Positions 18,103-26,704 of a DNA stretch of 64,000 nucleotides are shown here, piece by piece; positions within the stretch are counted from its first letter, which is position 1, and each line of letters starts with the position of its first letter. The stretch spans positions 620,001 through 684,000 of the forward strand of contig JADJXQ010000001.1 of the NCBI GenBank assembly GCA_016710335.1. Direction: 5' to 3'. This stretch comes from Rhodospirillales bacterium (GTDB lineage Bacteria > Pseudomonadota > Alphaproteobacteria > Rhodospirillales > Defluviicoccaceae). A program made the translations under genes and the position numbers. The notes under the pieces are model-generated. The model worked only from the letters and a program-made list of their open reading frames with translations. It did not search any database and had not been told where the DNA came from.

Positions 18103-18321
18103 ATGGCCAAAGAAGGAATCATGGAGTTTACCGGTGTCGTGACCGAGCTTCTGCCGAATGCGATGTTTCGGGTGAAGCTCGAGAATAATCATGAGGTGTT
18201 GGCGCACACTGCGGGGCGCATGCGCAAGAATCGCATCCGGGTCCTGGCTGGCGATCGGGTAAACGTGGAGATGACGCCGTACGACCTGTCCAAGGGCCGC
18301 ATCACCTTCCGCTACAAATGA
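18103..18321 (+). CDS. infA: Translation initiation factor IF-1
   Basis: 72 residues, exact family length, an S1-like OB-fold that binds the ribosomal A site during initiation. It begins MAKEGIMEFTGVV and ends GRITFRYK, with RMRKNRIRVLAGDRV in the middle. A GAGAGAG ribosome site precedes the ATG. The 93-base gap from the phosphatase may hold its own promoter. maf follows. Confidence 0.98.
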   Translation: MAKEGIMEFTGVVTELLPNAMFRVKLENNHEVLAHTAGRMRKNRIRVLAGDRVNVEMTPYDLSKGRITFRYK

Positions 18322-18360
18322 CCCATCCCTCGGTTCGGCGCCGAGCCGACACCAGATCCG

Positions 18361-19011
18361 TTGACACCCGGCTCCCGCTCACCTGATCTGCCGCGTCTGG
18401 TCCTGGCGTCGGCATCGCCGCGGCGGCGGGATTTGCTGGCGCAGATCGGTGTCGTGCCCGCGGCGGTGCTCCCGGCCGAGGTCGACGAGCGCCCGGTGCG
18501 CAATGAGCTGCCGCGCGCGTTGGCGGCGCGACTCGCCGAGGCCAAGGCGCGGGCCGTCGCGGAAAGGTGCGCCGACGCGTTCGTTCTCGGCGCCGACACC
18601 GTCGTCGCCTGCGGCCGTCGGGTGCTTCCGAAGACCGTCGACGCGGCCGAGGCGCGGCAGTGTCTGGCACTGCTGTCGGGTCGCCGACACCGGGTGTATG
18701 GCGGCGTCACCATCTTTGCGCCCGGGGGCCGCACCGCCAGCCGGCTGGTGCTGACCATGGTCGCGTTCAAGCGCCTGACGAAGGACGAGGTGGAAGGCTA
18801 CATCGCCTCGGAAGAATGGCGGGACAAGGCCGGCGCCTACGCCATACAGGGGCTCGCCGCCACTTTCGTCCGTCACATCAACGGCTCCTACTCCAACGTT
18901 GTCGGGCTGCCGCTGTTCGAAACGGCGGCGCTGCTGAACGGATTGGGGTTCTGCCGCGGCCCTCGGATGCAACAGACTTGCGATCAGACCGGGCGCGCGG
19001 ATCATGATTGA
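18361..19011 (+). CDS. maf: Maf-family nucleoside triphosphate pyrophosphatase
   Basis: Maf/YhdE-type house-cleaning pyrophosphatase that hydrolyses non-canonical or excess NTPs to NMP. 216 residues from TTG 18361. LASASPRRRDLL gives the substrate-binding loop; VLGADTVV and the later DKAGAYAIQG and INGSYSNVVGLPL are conserved catalytic and dimer segments. The last 8 bases overlap the RNase E/G start, as in other alphaproteobacteria, suggesting coupled translation. Start codon choice is the weakest point. Confidence 0.93.
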   Translation: MTPGSRSPDLPRLVLASASPRRRDLLAQIGVVPAAVLPAEVDERPVRNELPRALAARLAEAKARAVAERCADAFVLGADTVVACGRRVLPKTVDAAEARQCLALLSGRRHRVYGGVTIFAPGGRTASRLVLTMVAFKRLTKDEVEGYIASEEWRDKAGAYAIQGLAATFVRHINGSYSNVVGLPLFETAALLNGLGFCRGPRMQQTCDQTGRADHD

Positions 19012-20266
19012 CGCAATCCTGGTGTCCGCATCGCCGGGCGAAACCCGCGTCGCCTGTCTCGATGAGGCCGGCCAACTGTTGCGGCTGATTGTCGAGCGCG
19101 TCGGTGACGGGTTGCGCGTCGGCGACATCGTCCTCGGCCGGGTGATCAAGGTCATGTCGGCCGTGGACGCCGCGCTCGTCGACGTCGGTGAGGCTAACCC
19201 GGGGTTCCTCGGTCTCGCCGAAGCGCGGCCAGTCGACCGCCACGCGGGCCGGATCGGCGACTTCGTGACACAAGGGGACACGCTGGTGGTGCAGGTGCTG
19301 CGCCAAGCCGAAGGAGACAAAGGCGCCAAGCTGACCCGACGTCCGGCCGGCGTTGCAGGTGCACCGGACGGCGTCAGCCCGCCTGTTCTGCTCCGACGTG
19401 CACCGGGCGCGGCGATGGCGGCGGTGGCGGAGCATGGTGGTCAATCGCGCTGCCGCATCCTCGTCGACGACGGACGGATTGCGGCGGAGCTTCGCGCAGG
19501 CGTGCCGTCTCTGGCCGACCGGATCGAGGTGCCGGGCGCCTCATACTCATTGTTCACCGCAGAGGGCGTCGATGAGCAGGTGGAGGCGCTGCTGTCGCCG
19601 TTGGTCCGCCTTCCCGGGGGCGGTCGGATCAGCATCCACGAAACCGAGGCCCTGGTGGCGATCGACGTGGACACCGGCGGCGCCGAACACGGCGGTCGCG
19701 ACCGAACGGCCTTGGCGGTGAATCTCGAGGCGGCCGCGGCTATCGCCCGGCAGTTGACGTTACGAGAGGTGGGCGGCCATATCGTCATCGATTTCGTGCC
19801 GATGCGCTCGCGCGGCGACCGCAAGCATGTTCTGGCGGCATTGCGGCACGGACTGGACGGCGATCCACGGCCGGTGCAACTCGCCGGCTTTACAAGCCTG
19901 GGGCTGGTCGAATTGACGCGCGCCCGCACCGGCCCGTCGCTGACGTGTCGCCTTACGGCGCGCTGTCCTTCGTGCGAAGGCGGAAGGGTGAAAGCGCCTC
20001 TGACGGTGGCGCTGGAGGCTCTGCGGGCGGTCATGGTCGAGGACCGGGCGCGTCCCGGCGCCGCCTGGGCGATCGAGGCGCCGGCGGCGGTGCTGTCGGC
20101 TCTTTCTGGAAATGCAGCGCCGGCGCGGCACGAGGCCGAGGCGCGCCTCGGGCGGCCGCTCAGCCTGGTGGTCCGGGAGGATATGGCGGCGGACCGCTTC
20201 GCTGTAACGGCGGCCGCCGCTGCCACCGTCGAACCCGCCAACGAACGAAAGACCCGCCTGCGATGA
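19004..20266 (+). CDS. Ribonuclease E/G family protein, compact form
   Basis: Endoribonuclease for rRNA maturation and mRNA turnover. 420 residues, shorter than RNase G (about 490). It has an N-terminal S1 RNA-binding part (GDIVLGRVIKVMSAVDAALVDVG), then a shortened middle, the DNase-I-like catalytic part with AIDVDTGG and IVIDFVPM (metal-binding aspartates), and the zinc-link CPSCEG used for dimerisation. It starts inside maf and its stop overlaps yacG (ATGA). The compact size is known for the alphaproteobacterial copy next to maf, alongside a separate full-length RNase E elsewhere. Confidence 0.92.
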   Translation: MIDAILVSASPGETRVACLDEAGQLLRLIVERVGDGLRVGDIVLGRVIKVMSAVDAALVDVGEANPGFLGLAEARPVDRHAGRIGDFVTQGDTLVVQVLRQAEGDKGAKLTRRPAGVAGAPDGVSPPVLLRRAPGAAMAAVAEHGGQSRCRILVDDGRIAAELRAGVPSLADRIEVPGASYSLFTAEGVDEQVEALLSPLVRLPGGGRISIHETEALVAIDVDTGGAEHGGRDRTALAVNLEAAAAIARQLTLREVGGHIVIDFVPMRSRGDRKHVLAALRHGLDGDPRPVQLAGFTSLGLVELTRARTGPSLTCRLTARCPSCEGGRVKAPLTVALEALRAVMVEDRARPGAAWAIEAPAAVLSALSGNAAPARHEAEARLGRPLSLVVREDMAADRFAVTAAAAATVEPANERKTRLR

Positions 20267-20478
20267 CCGACGACAGCGGCGCCAAGGTGACGCCTCTTCC
20301 CCGGCGCCGGCGGCGTTGCCCCATCTGTGGCAAACCCGCCACGACGGCGTTGCGTCCGTTCTGTTCAAAACGCTGCGCCGACGTGGACCTTGGGCGCTGG
20401 CTCGGCGAAGTCTACCGGGTGCCGGTCGAGGAAGAGGACGGCGGGCTCCCCGATGATCACCCGGAGAATGAACCTTGA
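20263..20478 (+). CDS. yacG: DNA gyrase inhibitor YacG
   Basis: 71-residue zinc-ribbon protein from ATG 20263, overlapping the RNase gene by ATGA. Four cysteines CPIC...FCSKRC bind zinc, followed by ADVDLGRWLGEVYRVP, as in all YacG proteins. In E. coli YacG binds GyrB and inhibits gyrase. The very basic start (PLPRRRRR) and acidic tail are usual. It is the last gene of the murA-to-yacG run. Confidence 0.95.
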   Translation: MTDDSGAKVTPLPRRRRRCPICGKPATTALRPFCSKRCADVDLGRWLGEVYRVPVEEEDGGLPDDHPENEP

Positions 20479-20582
20479 TCCCATCCTGCGCTGCATTCGC
20501 CGTATCTGGACAAAGGCGGAGATCCTGCCTATAAGCTTTCAGCCGCGCGGGCAGCCCTAGGCCGGTCCGCCCCTTGCTGTGT

Positions 20583-20658
20583 GCCCAGGTAGCTCAGTTG
20601 GTAGAGCACGTGACTGAAAATCACGGTGTCGGTGGTTCGATTCCGCCCCTGGGCACCA
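20583..20658 (+). tRNA. tRNA-Phe (GAA anticodon)
   Basis: Starts GCCCAGGTAGCTCAGTTGG, anticodon loop CTGAAAA (GAA, Phe), T-loop GGTTCGATTCC, acceptor pairing GCCCAGG with CCTGGGC at 20648-20654, discriminator A and encoded CCA at 20656-20658. It lies about 100 bases after yacG. Confidence 0.98.
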
Positions 20659-20833
20659 CAAAAAATCACGGCAATCCATCGTCGAGCCGTATTCCGGACC
20701 TGTGTCGCCGGCAGCCCTGACGGGTCTGGGTAGGTGCTGGCGTCCGGCCCTTCCACGAACGCCGCGGAGGTTGTGAACCGGGATTCACCTGTTCACGTAA
20801 CGTCGACCGAGCCAAACTTCGCGGCTCGGCTCG

Positions 20834-21598
20834 ATGATGCGGACGCTGGGGTGTTCAGTAATGTGCGCGCTGTTGCTGACGGGATGCTCATTGTTCGGCG
20901 TACGCTCGGGAACCGAGCAGGCCTCCTACGAGGTTGTCGCCCGACTCGATGACAACACCGAGGTGCGTCGCTACCCGCCGCAGTTGGCCGCCGAGACGGC
21001 CGTCGCGGCGCCGGACGAGAGCAGCGGACGCAACAAGGCGTTTCGGGCTCTCTTCAACTACATCTCGGGCGCCAATCGATCTCAGATGACGGTGGCGATG
21101 ACGGCGCCGGTCGAGACCAAACCCGCGCCCGCGAAGATCGCGATGACGGCGCCGGTCGAGACCACGGCGCAGGCCTCGGGACCTTACGTTATGCGGTTCT
21201 TTCTGCCGGCCGGATTCACGCCGGAAACGGCGCCGGAACCGACCGACCCCACGGTGCGCATCGTCGAGGTGCCTGAGCGGACGATGGCCGTCCTGCGCTT
21301 CAGTGGGTCGCGAGGCTCGACAAGTGTCGCCCGTCACGCGAACGAACTCGACCGGGTTGTCGCAGGATCCCGATGGCGTGCGGTCGGTGAGCCGATGACC
21401 CTTTTCTACGATCCGCCGTGGACGATCTCCTTCCTGCGACGCAACGAGGTTGCGGTCCCGGTAACCGGGACGAAGCAACGGGGCGCCCGGTTCGAGAGGT
21501 TCATGACCAAGCGCCTGTCGCTTCAGTACGTCGCTTGCTACATCGGATCTGGAAAAGGGTTCACGGACAGGGGCACCTTCCTTGTCTTTCCAACTTGA
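20834..21598 (+). CDS. SOUL-family heme-binding lipoprotein
   Basis: 254 residues. A lipoprotein signal peptide ends in the lipobox LLTGC near residue 18. The SOUL/HBP domain follows with YEVVARLDDNTEVRRYPP, two copies of the MTAPVET motif (about residues 90-96 and 105-111), VMRFFLPAGFT and FYDPPWTISFLRRNEV. SOUL proteins bind heme or porphyrin; here it would be on the periplasmic side of a membrane. The C-terminus runs about 45 residues past the usual end LRRNEVAVPV, which could be a read-through into non-conserved sequence. Start ATG 20834; a second ATG follows at once. It appears to be a single-gene unit. Confidence 0.9.
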   Translation: MMRTLGCSVMCALLLTGCSLFGVRSGTEQASYEVVARLDDNTEVRRYPPQLAAETAVAAPDESSGRNKAFRALFNYISGANRSQMTVAMTAPVETKPAPAKIAMTAPVETTAQASGPYVMRFFLPAGFTPETAPEPTDPTVRIVEVPERTMAVLRFSGSRGSTSVARHANELDRVVAGSRWRAVGEPMTLFYDPPWTISFLRRNEVAVPVTGTKQRGARFERFMTKRLSLQYVACYIGSGKGFTDRGTFLVFPT

Positions 21599-21612
21599 CG
21601 CAAGGATGAACC

Positions 21613-21861
21613 ATGTCCCGTGTCATTCAAGCGGTCATGACGGCGGCGCAGCGCGAGGATGTGGTCAAGCGCCCGGAAGGATTGACAGGGGTTGTTGGCG
21701 TTGCTGTCCTGGTGGGGGCCTCACGCACTCCGACCGGCGACATCGTAGGCGTTCAAGCCAGCAACGACGCCGCTCGCGTCGTAGCAGGCGGTCTGACCCT
21801 TGGCTCACGCGATGGTTCATCCATCGCCGCCCCGTCGAGGCTTGAGCGCAACTGCTCCTGA
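21613..21861 (+). CDS. Hypothetical small protein
   Basis: 82 residues beginning MSRVIQAVMTAAQRED, with AAGGA 8 bases before the ATG and only 15 bases after the SOUL stop. The middle is Gly- and Val-rich (GVVGVAVLVGA) and could form one short membrane segment. No family is recognised. Coding status rests on the ribosome site and position only; it could be spurious. Confidence 0.3.
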   Translation: MSRVIQAVMTAAQREDVVKRPEGLTGVVGVAVLVGASRTPTGDIVGVQASNDAARVVAGGLTLGSRDGSSIAAPSRLERNCS

Positions 21862-21964
21862 CGGACCACGATCGGCCGCGCGAGCCCGCCAATGATCCTC
21901 GAGCCGGGCTCAAGAAGAATGCCGGTGGTGGCCGGTCTGTTCAAGCATGGAGCGCGCTTCGCAA

Positions 21965-22108
21965 CTACATTTTCTTTTTCGTGTCCTTCGCCGTATCGCT
22001 GATGGCGTCGCCGGTGGCTTCTATGTCTTCCCCGATGCCCGCCGTGGTGTTGCACGCTGCCGTTCCAAGCGCCGCGAACAGCGCCAACATCGCCAGTATG
22101 TTCTTCAT
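21965..22108 (-). CDS. Entericidin-like lipopeptide
   Basis: 47-residue lipoprotein of the entericidin A/B family. It begins MKNILAMLALFAALGTAAC (lipobox GTAAC, Cys19) and continues NTTAGIGEDIEATGDAISD to a Lys-rich end. A GGAGAGGG ribosome site precedes the ATG at 22108. Entericidins are small bacteriolytic or toxin/antidote-like lipoproteins induced in stationary phase; in alphaproteobacteria they are commonly under general stress control. An EcfG-type promoter site lies 90 bases upstream (22197-22222), which supports that. Confidence 0.9.
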   Translation of the reverse strand: MKNILAMLALFAALGTAACNTTAGIGEDIEATGDAISDTAKDTKKKM

Positions 22109-22196
22109 TGCCCTCTCCTTTTCCGGTTTCGCTCGTCACTCTGCCTTATCGTCAAGCACCTAGGCCCGCACTCGGCCCTCGCCTGCTCCTTCCGGT

Positions 22197-22222
22197 AACG
22201 TCTCATCCGAGACGAATGTTCC
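22197..22222 (-). promoter_or_regulatory. EcfG-type promoter of the entericidin gene
   Basis: On the minus strand GGAAC (22222-22218), a 17-base spacer and CGTT (22200-22197), matching the alphaproteobacterial general stress sigma factor consensus. It is 90 bases from the entericidin start codon. Confidence 0.7.
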
Positions 22223-22237
22223 ACACCCGCGCGACCG

Positions 22238-23356
22238 TCATGGCTCCAAGCGAGGCACGCGTACAGGCCGCGGGCGGATGTAGCCGAGGGCGGTAATGGC
22301 GATGATGACCGTCGGCACCGCCAGAACCGATCCCAGCATGCCCCACATCCACCCGCCGAACGCCACGGCGAGAAAAATGGTCAGCGGGCTGGTTGCGGCG
22401 CGCTTGCCGACCACGAACGGCAGCACGAATTGTGACTCGATCACATTGAGGCCGAACACCGCGATCACCGGCAGCAGCGCGTGCCCGATGGTATCGAAGG
22501 TGGTCAAACCGACCATCCCGATGACCCCCAGCATCACCGCCGGCCCCAAGTAAGGGATGAAGTTCAGGACGGCCATTCCGGCGCCCCACAGTGGCGCCGA
22601 GGGCACCCCGAGCAGATAGAGCACGGCGGCGGTGCACATACCGAGCCCGATATTGATGCAGGCGACCGTGAACAGGTAGGTGCTGACCGACTTGCCGATC
22701 TCGCGCAACATCCGCGCGATCCGCAATCGCAACGGGAACCGTCGCGGCAACCCGACCGCGAAGCGCTTCAACCGCTTGCGCTCCAGGAGCAGGAAAAACA
22801 TCAGAACCGTTGTGTAGGTCATCTGCACGGCGATCCCGGGCGCGGTCAGCGCGACGTCGGTCAACAGGCCGCCTTCGGCGATAACCACCTTGTCGACCTG
22901 GGGGTCCGCGTCGACGGTGGCGGCTTCGGTAACCTGTTCGGTCGCCTCTTTAACGGCTTCCACTGATTGCTTGACTTGACGCAGCTTGTTCTCGACCGAC
23001 CTCAGCACCTCCGGTGCGCGATCGACCCATTCCTGGACTGTCGGTGTCAGCAGCAATAGAAGCGCGATGACGGCCAGCACCGAACCAAAGACGCTTACCG
23101 CCGCCGCGATGCCGGCGGGAATATGGATGCGTTCCAACGCACGCGGGATCGGAGCAATCATCAGCGCGAGTACGGCGGCAGTGAATGTCGGCGCCAGGAA
23201 CGTCTCGCCAAGATAGAGAGTATAAATGGCGGCGAGGACAGCCAAAACTACCGCCGCCGACACCAGCGCGCGGCCGCCGGGGCTTGCTTGCCCTCCGGTC
23301 GATCGCTCGATCGTCGTCAGGGGCGATGGTGCCGTCGAGGAATCGTGCAAGTCCAT
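22238..23356 (-). CDS. AI-2E family transporter (TqsA/PerM type)
   Basis: 372-residue polytopic membrane protein. Hydrophobic segments occur in the usual arrangement: two or three near the N-terminus, a soluble middle with an amphipathic stretch (VEAVKEATEQVTEAAT), then paired helices including LNFIPYLGPAVML and a late GGWMWGMLGSVLAVP, both hallmarks of the AI-2E/PerM family. Substrates differ in this family (autoinducer-2 export, Na/H exchange) and cannot be assigned here. ATG at 23356. A weak EcfG-like element (GGAAC, 17 bases, AGTT; 23383-23408) lies upstream. It is single and divergent from the KaiC-like gene. Confidence 0.92.
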   Translation of the reverse strand: MDLHDSSTAPSPLTTIERSTGGQASPGGRALVSAAVVLAVLAAIYTLYLGETFLAPTFTAAVLALMIAPIPRALERIHIPAGIAAAVSVFGSVLAVIALLLLLTPTVQEWVDRAPEVLRSVENKLRQVKQSVEAVKEATEQVTEAATVDADPQVDKVVIAEGGLLTDVALTAPGIAVQMTYTTVLMFFLLLERKRLKRFAVGLPRRFPLRLRIARMLREIGKSVSTYLFTVACINIGLGMCTAAVLYLLGVPSAPLWGAGMAVLNFIPYLGPAVMLGVIGMVGLTTFDTIGHALLPVIAVFGLNVIESQFVLPFVVGKRAATSPLTIFLAVAFGGWMWGMLGSVLAVPTVIIAITALGYIRPRPVRVPRLEP

Positions 23357-23693
23357 GATCTCTGAGCGCGAACACTACAGCTAACTCCCATCATCGGCGC
23401 CTTGTTCCACCGTTGCCTGCCGCGATGGGAGGCGCCGCTGAGCATTCCGCTGACGGTACCTGCCGGGCCAGACTGGCGTTGACTCAAAGTGGCGGGCCGT
23501 GCTTCTTTTGACGGCACCAGCCTCCTGGGACCGGAGACGCCAGAACCGAAAATCGGTCACAAATTGGTCCTAGAAACGGAATATTTACCTTGCGTATCGG
23601 CTCCGTGCATTCATATTGTGGTGATCACAGGCCCCGGAAATTTGGGGTCGCGTGTCGGCGGACCTCAATGATCCCAATGGAAAGACTCCCATA
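23357..23693. other. Divergent promoter region
   Basis: About 340 bases between the AI-2E-type permease (minus) and the KaiC-like gene (plus). It holds the weak EcfG-like site 23383-23408 for the permease. No gene, RNA or clear plus-strand promoter was recognised. Confidence 0.5.
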
Positions 23694-25220
23694 ATGACAG
23701 AAGCCATGACTGCGCCGGCGCCGATCTCTCCCTGCGCGCCACAGCCGTTGACAAAGTGCCGGACCGGCGTGCCGGGCCTCGACGACGTTCTCAACGGCGG
23801 GCTTCCCGAAGGCCGCACGACACTGGTGACGGGAGGCCCGGGATGCGGCAAGAGCGTATTCGGCCTGCAGTTCATCTATTCCGGGGCGATATCGGGCGAG
23901 CCGGGCATCTATTTCAGCTTCGAAGAGCGGCCCGACAACATCCGCGCCAACGCCATGACCTTCGGTTGGAACCTCTCCGCGCTGGAGGAGCGGGGTCTCG
24001 CCGCAGTGGTCGACGGCCGTCTGGATGCAGCGGAGATTCTCTCGGGGTCCCTGAAGTCGGCCGGCGTCTTGGGCCGTCTGGAGAAACTCGCGACCGAGCT
24101 CGATGTCAAACGCGTGGTCATCGATGGCGCCGACGTCCTGTCGCGGCTCTTCGATAACGTGCTTTCGGAGTGCAGCGAGCTCTATTACCTGCATGAACGG
24201 CTCATGGCGCGCGGCATCACGACCATACTCACCGCCAAGCTGACCAGTGACCAGTACTCGACGGCGCGGTACGAATTCCTGGACTTCATGGCGGATTGCG
24301 TCATCACCCTCGATCAGCGGGTGCGCGACCAGGTGTCGGTGCGGCACTTGCGCGTTGTCAAATATCGCGGCTCAGGCTTTGGCCGCCACGAGTATCCGTG
24401 TGTCATCGACGAACGCGGGCTCAACCTGTTCCCCATCACGGCCCTGAACCTCAAGGAACGCACGCCCGGGGCGCTCGTCTCGACAGGGCACAGCGATCTC
24501 GACACCCTGTTGCGCGGCGGATATCGGCGCGGATCGAGCCTGCTGATCTCCGGGTTCACCGGCGCCGGCAAAACCACCGTCGCCGCGAGCTTGGCGGAGG
24601 CCGCTGCCCGGCGCGGGGAGCGGGTCCTATATGCCAGTTTCGAAGAGTCTCCGGCGGAGTTGACCACCGCGATGCTGAGCGCCGGGATCGATCTCGGCAC
24701 TCTGGTCGAAGCCGGATGTTTGCGTATCGAATCGGCGTATCCGGAAGCCATGACCATCGAGCACCACCTCCTCCGCCTTTCGAAGCGCCTTCAGGCATTC
24801 CAGCCGGCGCTTCTTGTCATCGACAGCATCTCCGTGCTCGAACGCCTCGGCCCCAATCAGCTCGCGATCGGCTTCGTTGTCCGCCTGTTGGCGCTCTGCA
24901 AGCACCGGGGCGTCACGTGCATACTCACCCACGAGCGCCCCGGCATGGGCGAAAGCATCGCCAGCTTCCGGTACAATCTGGCGGCGATGATGGATATCAT
25001 CATGCTCCTGCGCTACATCCCCGAGGATGGCGAGATCCGCCGGGAATTCCACATCGCCAAGGCACACGGCTCCGATCACTCGCACCGCGTCCATCAGTTC
25101 AGCATTTCGGCGCGCGGTATCGAGTTTCCGACCATCATCGATGAACGGGACGTCGACGAGGTGAACCGGTCAAACCGCGAGTGGCTCGAGCGCTCCGGAG
25201 CCCTGCGTCCGAGCATTTGA
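23694..25220 (+). CDS. KaiC-like double RecA-domain ATPase without the KaiC phosphosites
   Basis: 508 residues from ATG 23694. Two RecA/KaiC domains: the first with Walker A GGPGCGKS and catalytic FEERPD, the second with GFTGAGKT and FEESPAEL, each followed by a Walker B-like stretch (VVIDGADVL, LLVIDSISVL). The overall layout is that of circadian KaiC. At the place where KaiC has Ser431-Thr432 before ITDTIILLQY, this protein has Ala430-Ala431 before MMDIIMLLRY, so that autophosphorylation switch is absent. No kaiA, kaiB or histidine kinase is nearby. It may act as a signalling ATPase; stand-alone KaiC homologues in alphaproteobacteria have been tied to stress adaptation and timing. GTG 23652 is an alternative start. 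Confidence 0.9.
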   Translation: MTEAMTAPAPISPCAPQPLTKCRTGVPGLDDVLNGGLPEGRTTLVTGGPGCGKSVFGLQFIYSGAISGEPGIYFSFEERPDNIRANAMTFGWNLSALEERGLAAVVDGRLDAAEILSGSLKSAGVLGRLEKLATELDVKRVVIDGADVLSRLFDNVLSECSELYYLHERLMARGITTILTAKLTSDQYSTARYEFLDFMADCVITLDQRVRDQVSVRHLRVVKYRGSGFGRHEYPCVIDERGLNLFPITALNLKERTPGALVSTGHSDLDTLLRGGYRRGSSLLISGFTGAGKTTVAASLAEAAARRGERVLYASFEESPAELTTAMLSAGIDLGTLVEAGCLRIESAYPEAMTIEHHLLRLSKRLQAFQPALLVIDSISVLERLGPNQLAIGFVVRLLALCKHRGVTCILTHERPGMGESIASFRYNLAAMMDIIMLLRYIPEDGEIRREFHIAKAHGSDHSHRVHQFSISARGIEFPTIIDERDVDEVNRSNREWLERSGALRPSI

Positions 25221-25341
25221 CGCCCTTCCGAAACACGCCTCCCTGACATGGCCATCCGGTTGCTACGCTACCGCATGCATCGGCGCGACATCGGCGATGC
25301 TATGAACTGGCGCATCGCGTTGAGCCGACAGCCCCCTCGTA

Positions 25342-25377
25342 GGCTATGGCTATGGCTATGGCTATGGCTATGGCTAC
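25342..25377. repeat. GGCTAT hexamer tandem array at the thyX 3' end
   Basis: Five perfect GGCTAT units and a sixth variant GGCTAC. The variant unit contains the thyX stop. Read in the thyX frame each unit is Pro-stop, so the gene is followed by five more in-frame TAG codons. Confidence 0.95.
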
Positions 25378-26312
25378 GGCTCCCGCCCCAGCGTCTCCAT
25401 CAGTTCGCGCCACTCGCGGTTGCCGAGGCCGCTGGTCGGCTGGTCCACTGTTTCGCCGGCGACCAATCGCTTGACCACCTCCAGGCCCTTGGCCGATAGG
25501 TGGACGCCGCCCATGCGGTAGTCCATGAACGCGGCCAGGGTCAGCGGCACCCAGGCCCGGACCGTCTGCAGCAAAGCTTCGGCATAGACGCGAATCTCAT
25601 ATTGCGCATGGGGGTCCGCACGCAGGCTGAGAAAGTGGAGAAGATTGTGTAAATCGACCTTCCAGTACCACTGCGTGTAGGTGTTGAGCGTTAAATTGAT
25701 CCGCGCCAATTCGCGGGCCAGACCCTCGCGACGTTCGTCGCGCCGCTGTCCGTGGCGATCCTCGTTCAGCATGTCTTCGTAGTGCGCGTAGCACCGCTCC
25801 GCGTCGGCCTGCAGCAACCCCAGGACGTGGCTCGCCTCGTCATCCGCGAGCACCGCGCCGCGGCCCTGCCGGTTGCTGGCGGACTGGCTCGCGAGGTGCT
25901 CCGGCGCGGGAATGTAGTACTCCCTGTCGAGGATGGAGTAGCGCGCGGAAATCTCGTTGACGTTGGCGGTGCGGTGGCGGATCCACTGGCGGGCGACGAA
26001 GATCGGCAGCTTGACGTGGTATTTGATCTCGCACATCTCGAAAGGCGTCGTGTGCCGGTGGCGCATCAGGTAGCGGATTAGTCCGGCGTCGTCCTGAACG
26101 CGGCGAGTTCCGGCGCCGTAAGACACGCGCGCCGCCTGCACCACGGCCGCGTCATCGCCCATGTAGTCGATGACTCGAACAAAGCCGTGATCCAGCACCG
26201 GAATGGGCTCGAACAACATCGCTTCCAGCGCCGGAACGGTGGCGCGCCGGGTGTCGGCCCGCTGAAGCCGCTGGCTTTCGATGTTGAACTGCTGTTCGGT
26301 TGAGAGACGCAC
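25374..26312 (-). CDS. thyX: FAD-dependent thymidylate synthase ThyX
   Basis: Makes dTMP from dUMP with methylene-tetrahydrofolate and FAD. 312 residues, somewhat longer than the 220-250 of many ThyX but normal for alphaproteobacteria. The ThyX signature RHRTANVNEISARYS is intact (RHRX7S), followed by REYYIP; VLDHGFVRVIDYMGDDAAVVQAARVSYG is the usual beginning. The start is taken as GTG 26312 (VRLSTEQQ aligning with the usual MPLSPEQQ); a TTG at 26321 is also possible. The stop lies within a hexamer repeat that adds further in-frame stops. Confidence 0.95.
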   Translation of the reverse strand: MRLSTEQQFNIESQRLQRADTRRATVPALEAMLFEPIPVLDHGFVRVIDYMGDDAAVVQAARVSYGAGTRRVQDDAGLIRYLMRHRHTTPFEMCEIKYHVKLPIFVARQWIRHRTANVNEISARYSILDREYYIPAPEHLASQSASNRQGRGAVLADDEASHVLGLLQADAERCYAHYEDMLNEDRHGQRRDERREGLARELARINLTLNTYTQWYWKVDLHNLLHFLSLRADPHAQYEIRVYAEALLQTVRAWVPLTLAAFMDYRMGGVHLSAKGLEVVKRLVAGETVDQPTSGLGNREWRELMETLGREP

Positions 26313-26534
26313 GCCGCGCAACGCCCGCTCGGTTGATCCACCCCTGCCTGACGTTATGGCAATTCCTGCCGATCAAGTCCATTGCGCCGCCGCGAAAGAC
26401 GGCGATTCAAGCGCCCGACGATGTAGATGAGGACGTGCGCCCCCTCCGCGAGACGCACGTCTCTGCCACTCTTTCGAAATGCGAATGAGTCCCGGCCCGC
26501 CTGTATGAATCACGCGGAACCCGCCGCTCTCCGC

Positions 26535-26609
26535 TCAGGTCACCCCGAGCAGGGACAGGACTGCAATGATTACAACCACCACGCCGATCAACCAAAAGAT
26601 ACTGTGCAT
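26535..26609 (-). CDS. 24-residue single-helix membrane peptide
   Basis: ATG at 26609 preceded by a strong GGAGGAGGG ribosome site, encoding MHSIFWLIGVVVVIIAVLSL followed by LGVT and TGA. Almost the whole peptide is one transmembrane helix. Very similar peptides of 20-30 residues (pattern M..I.W.IG..VV...ILSF.G) recur in Rhodospirillales and Rhizobiales genomes as unannotated genes. Function unknown. It lies in the stress/envelope block between thyX and the DUF3618 operon. Confidence 0.75.
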   Translation of the reverse strand: MHSIFWLIGVVVVIIAVLSLLGVT

Positions 26610-26704
26610 GCTTCCCTCCTCCGTGGATCACGCGCCGGCCCGACAGGGTGCGGCTAGCGTGGCCAATGCTTGAGCCGCTTGATCGGGACCCTCTCCATCG
26701 CCGG

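Noticed and set aside
25342..25377. Short regular repeats as a CRISPR array
   Set aside because: Units are contiguous hexamers without spacers.
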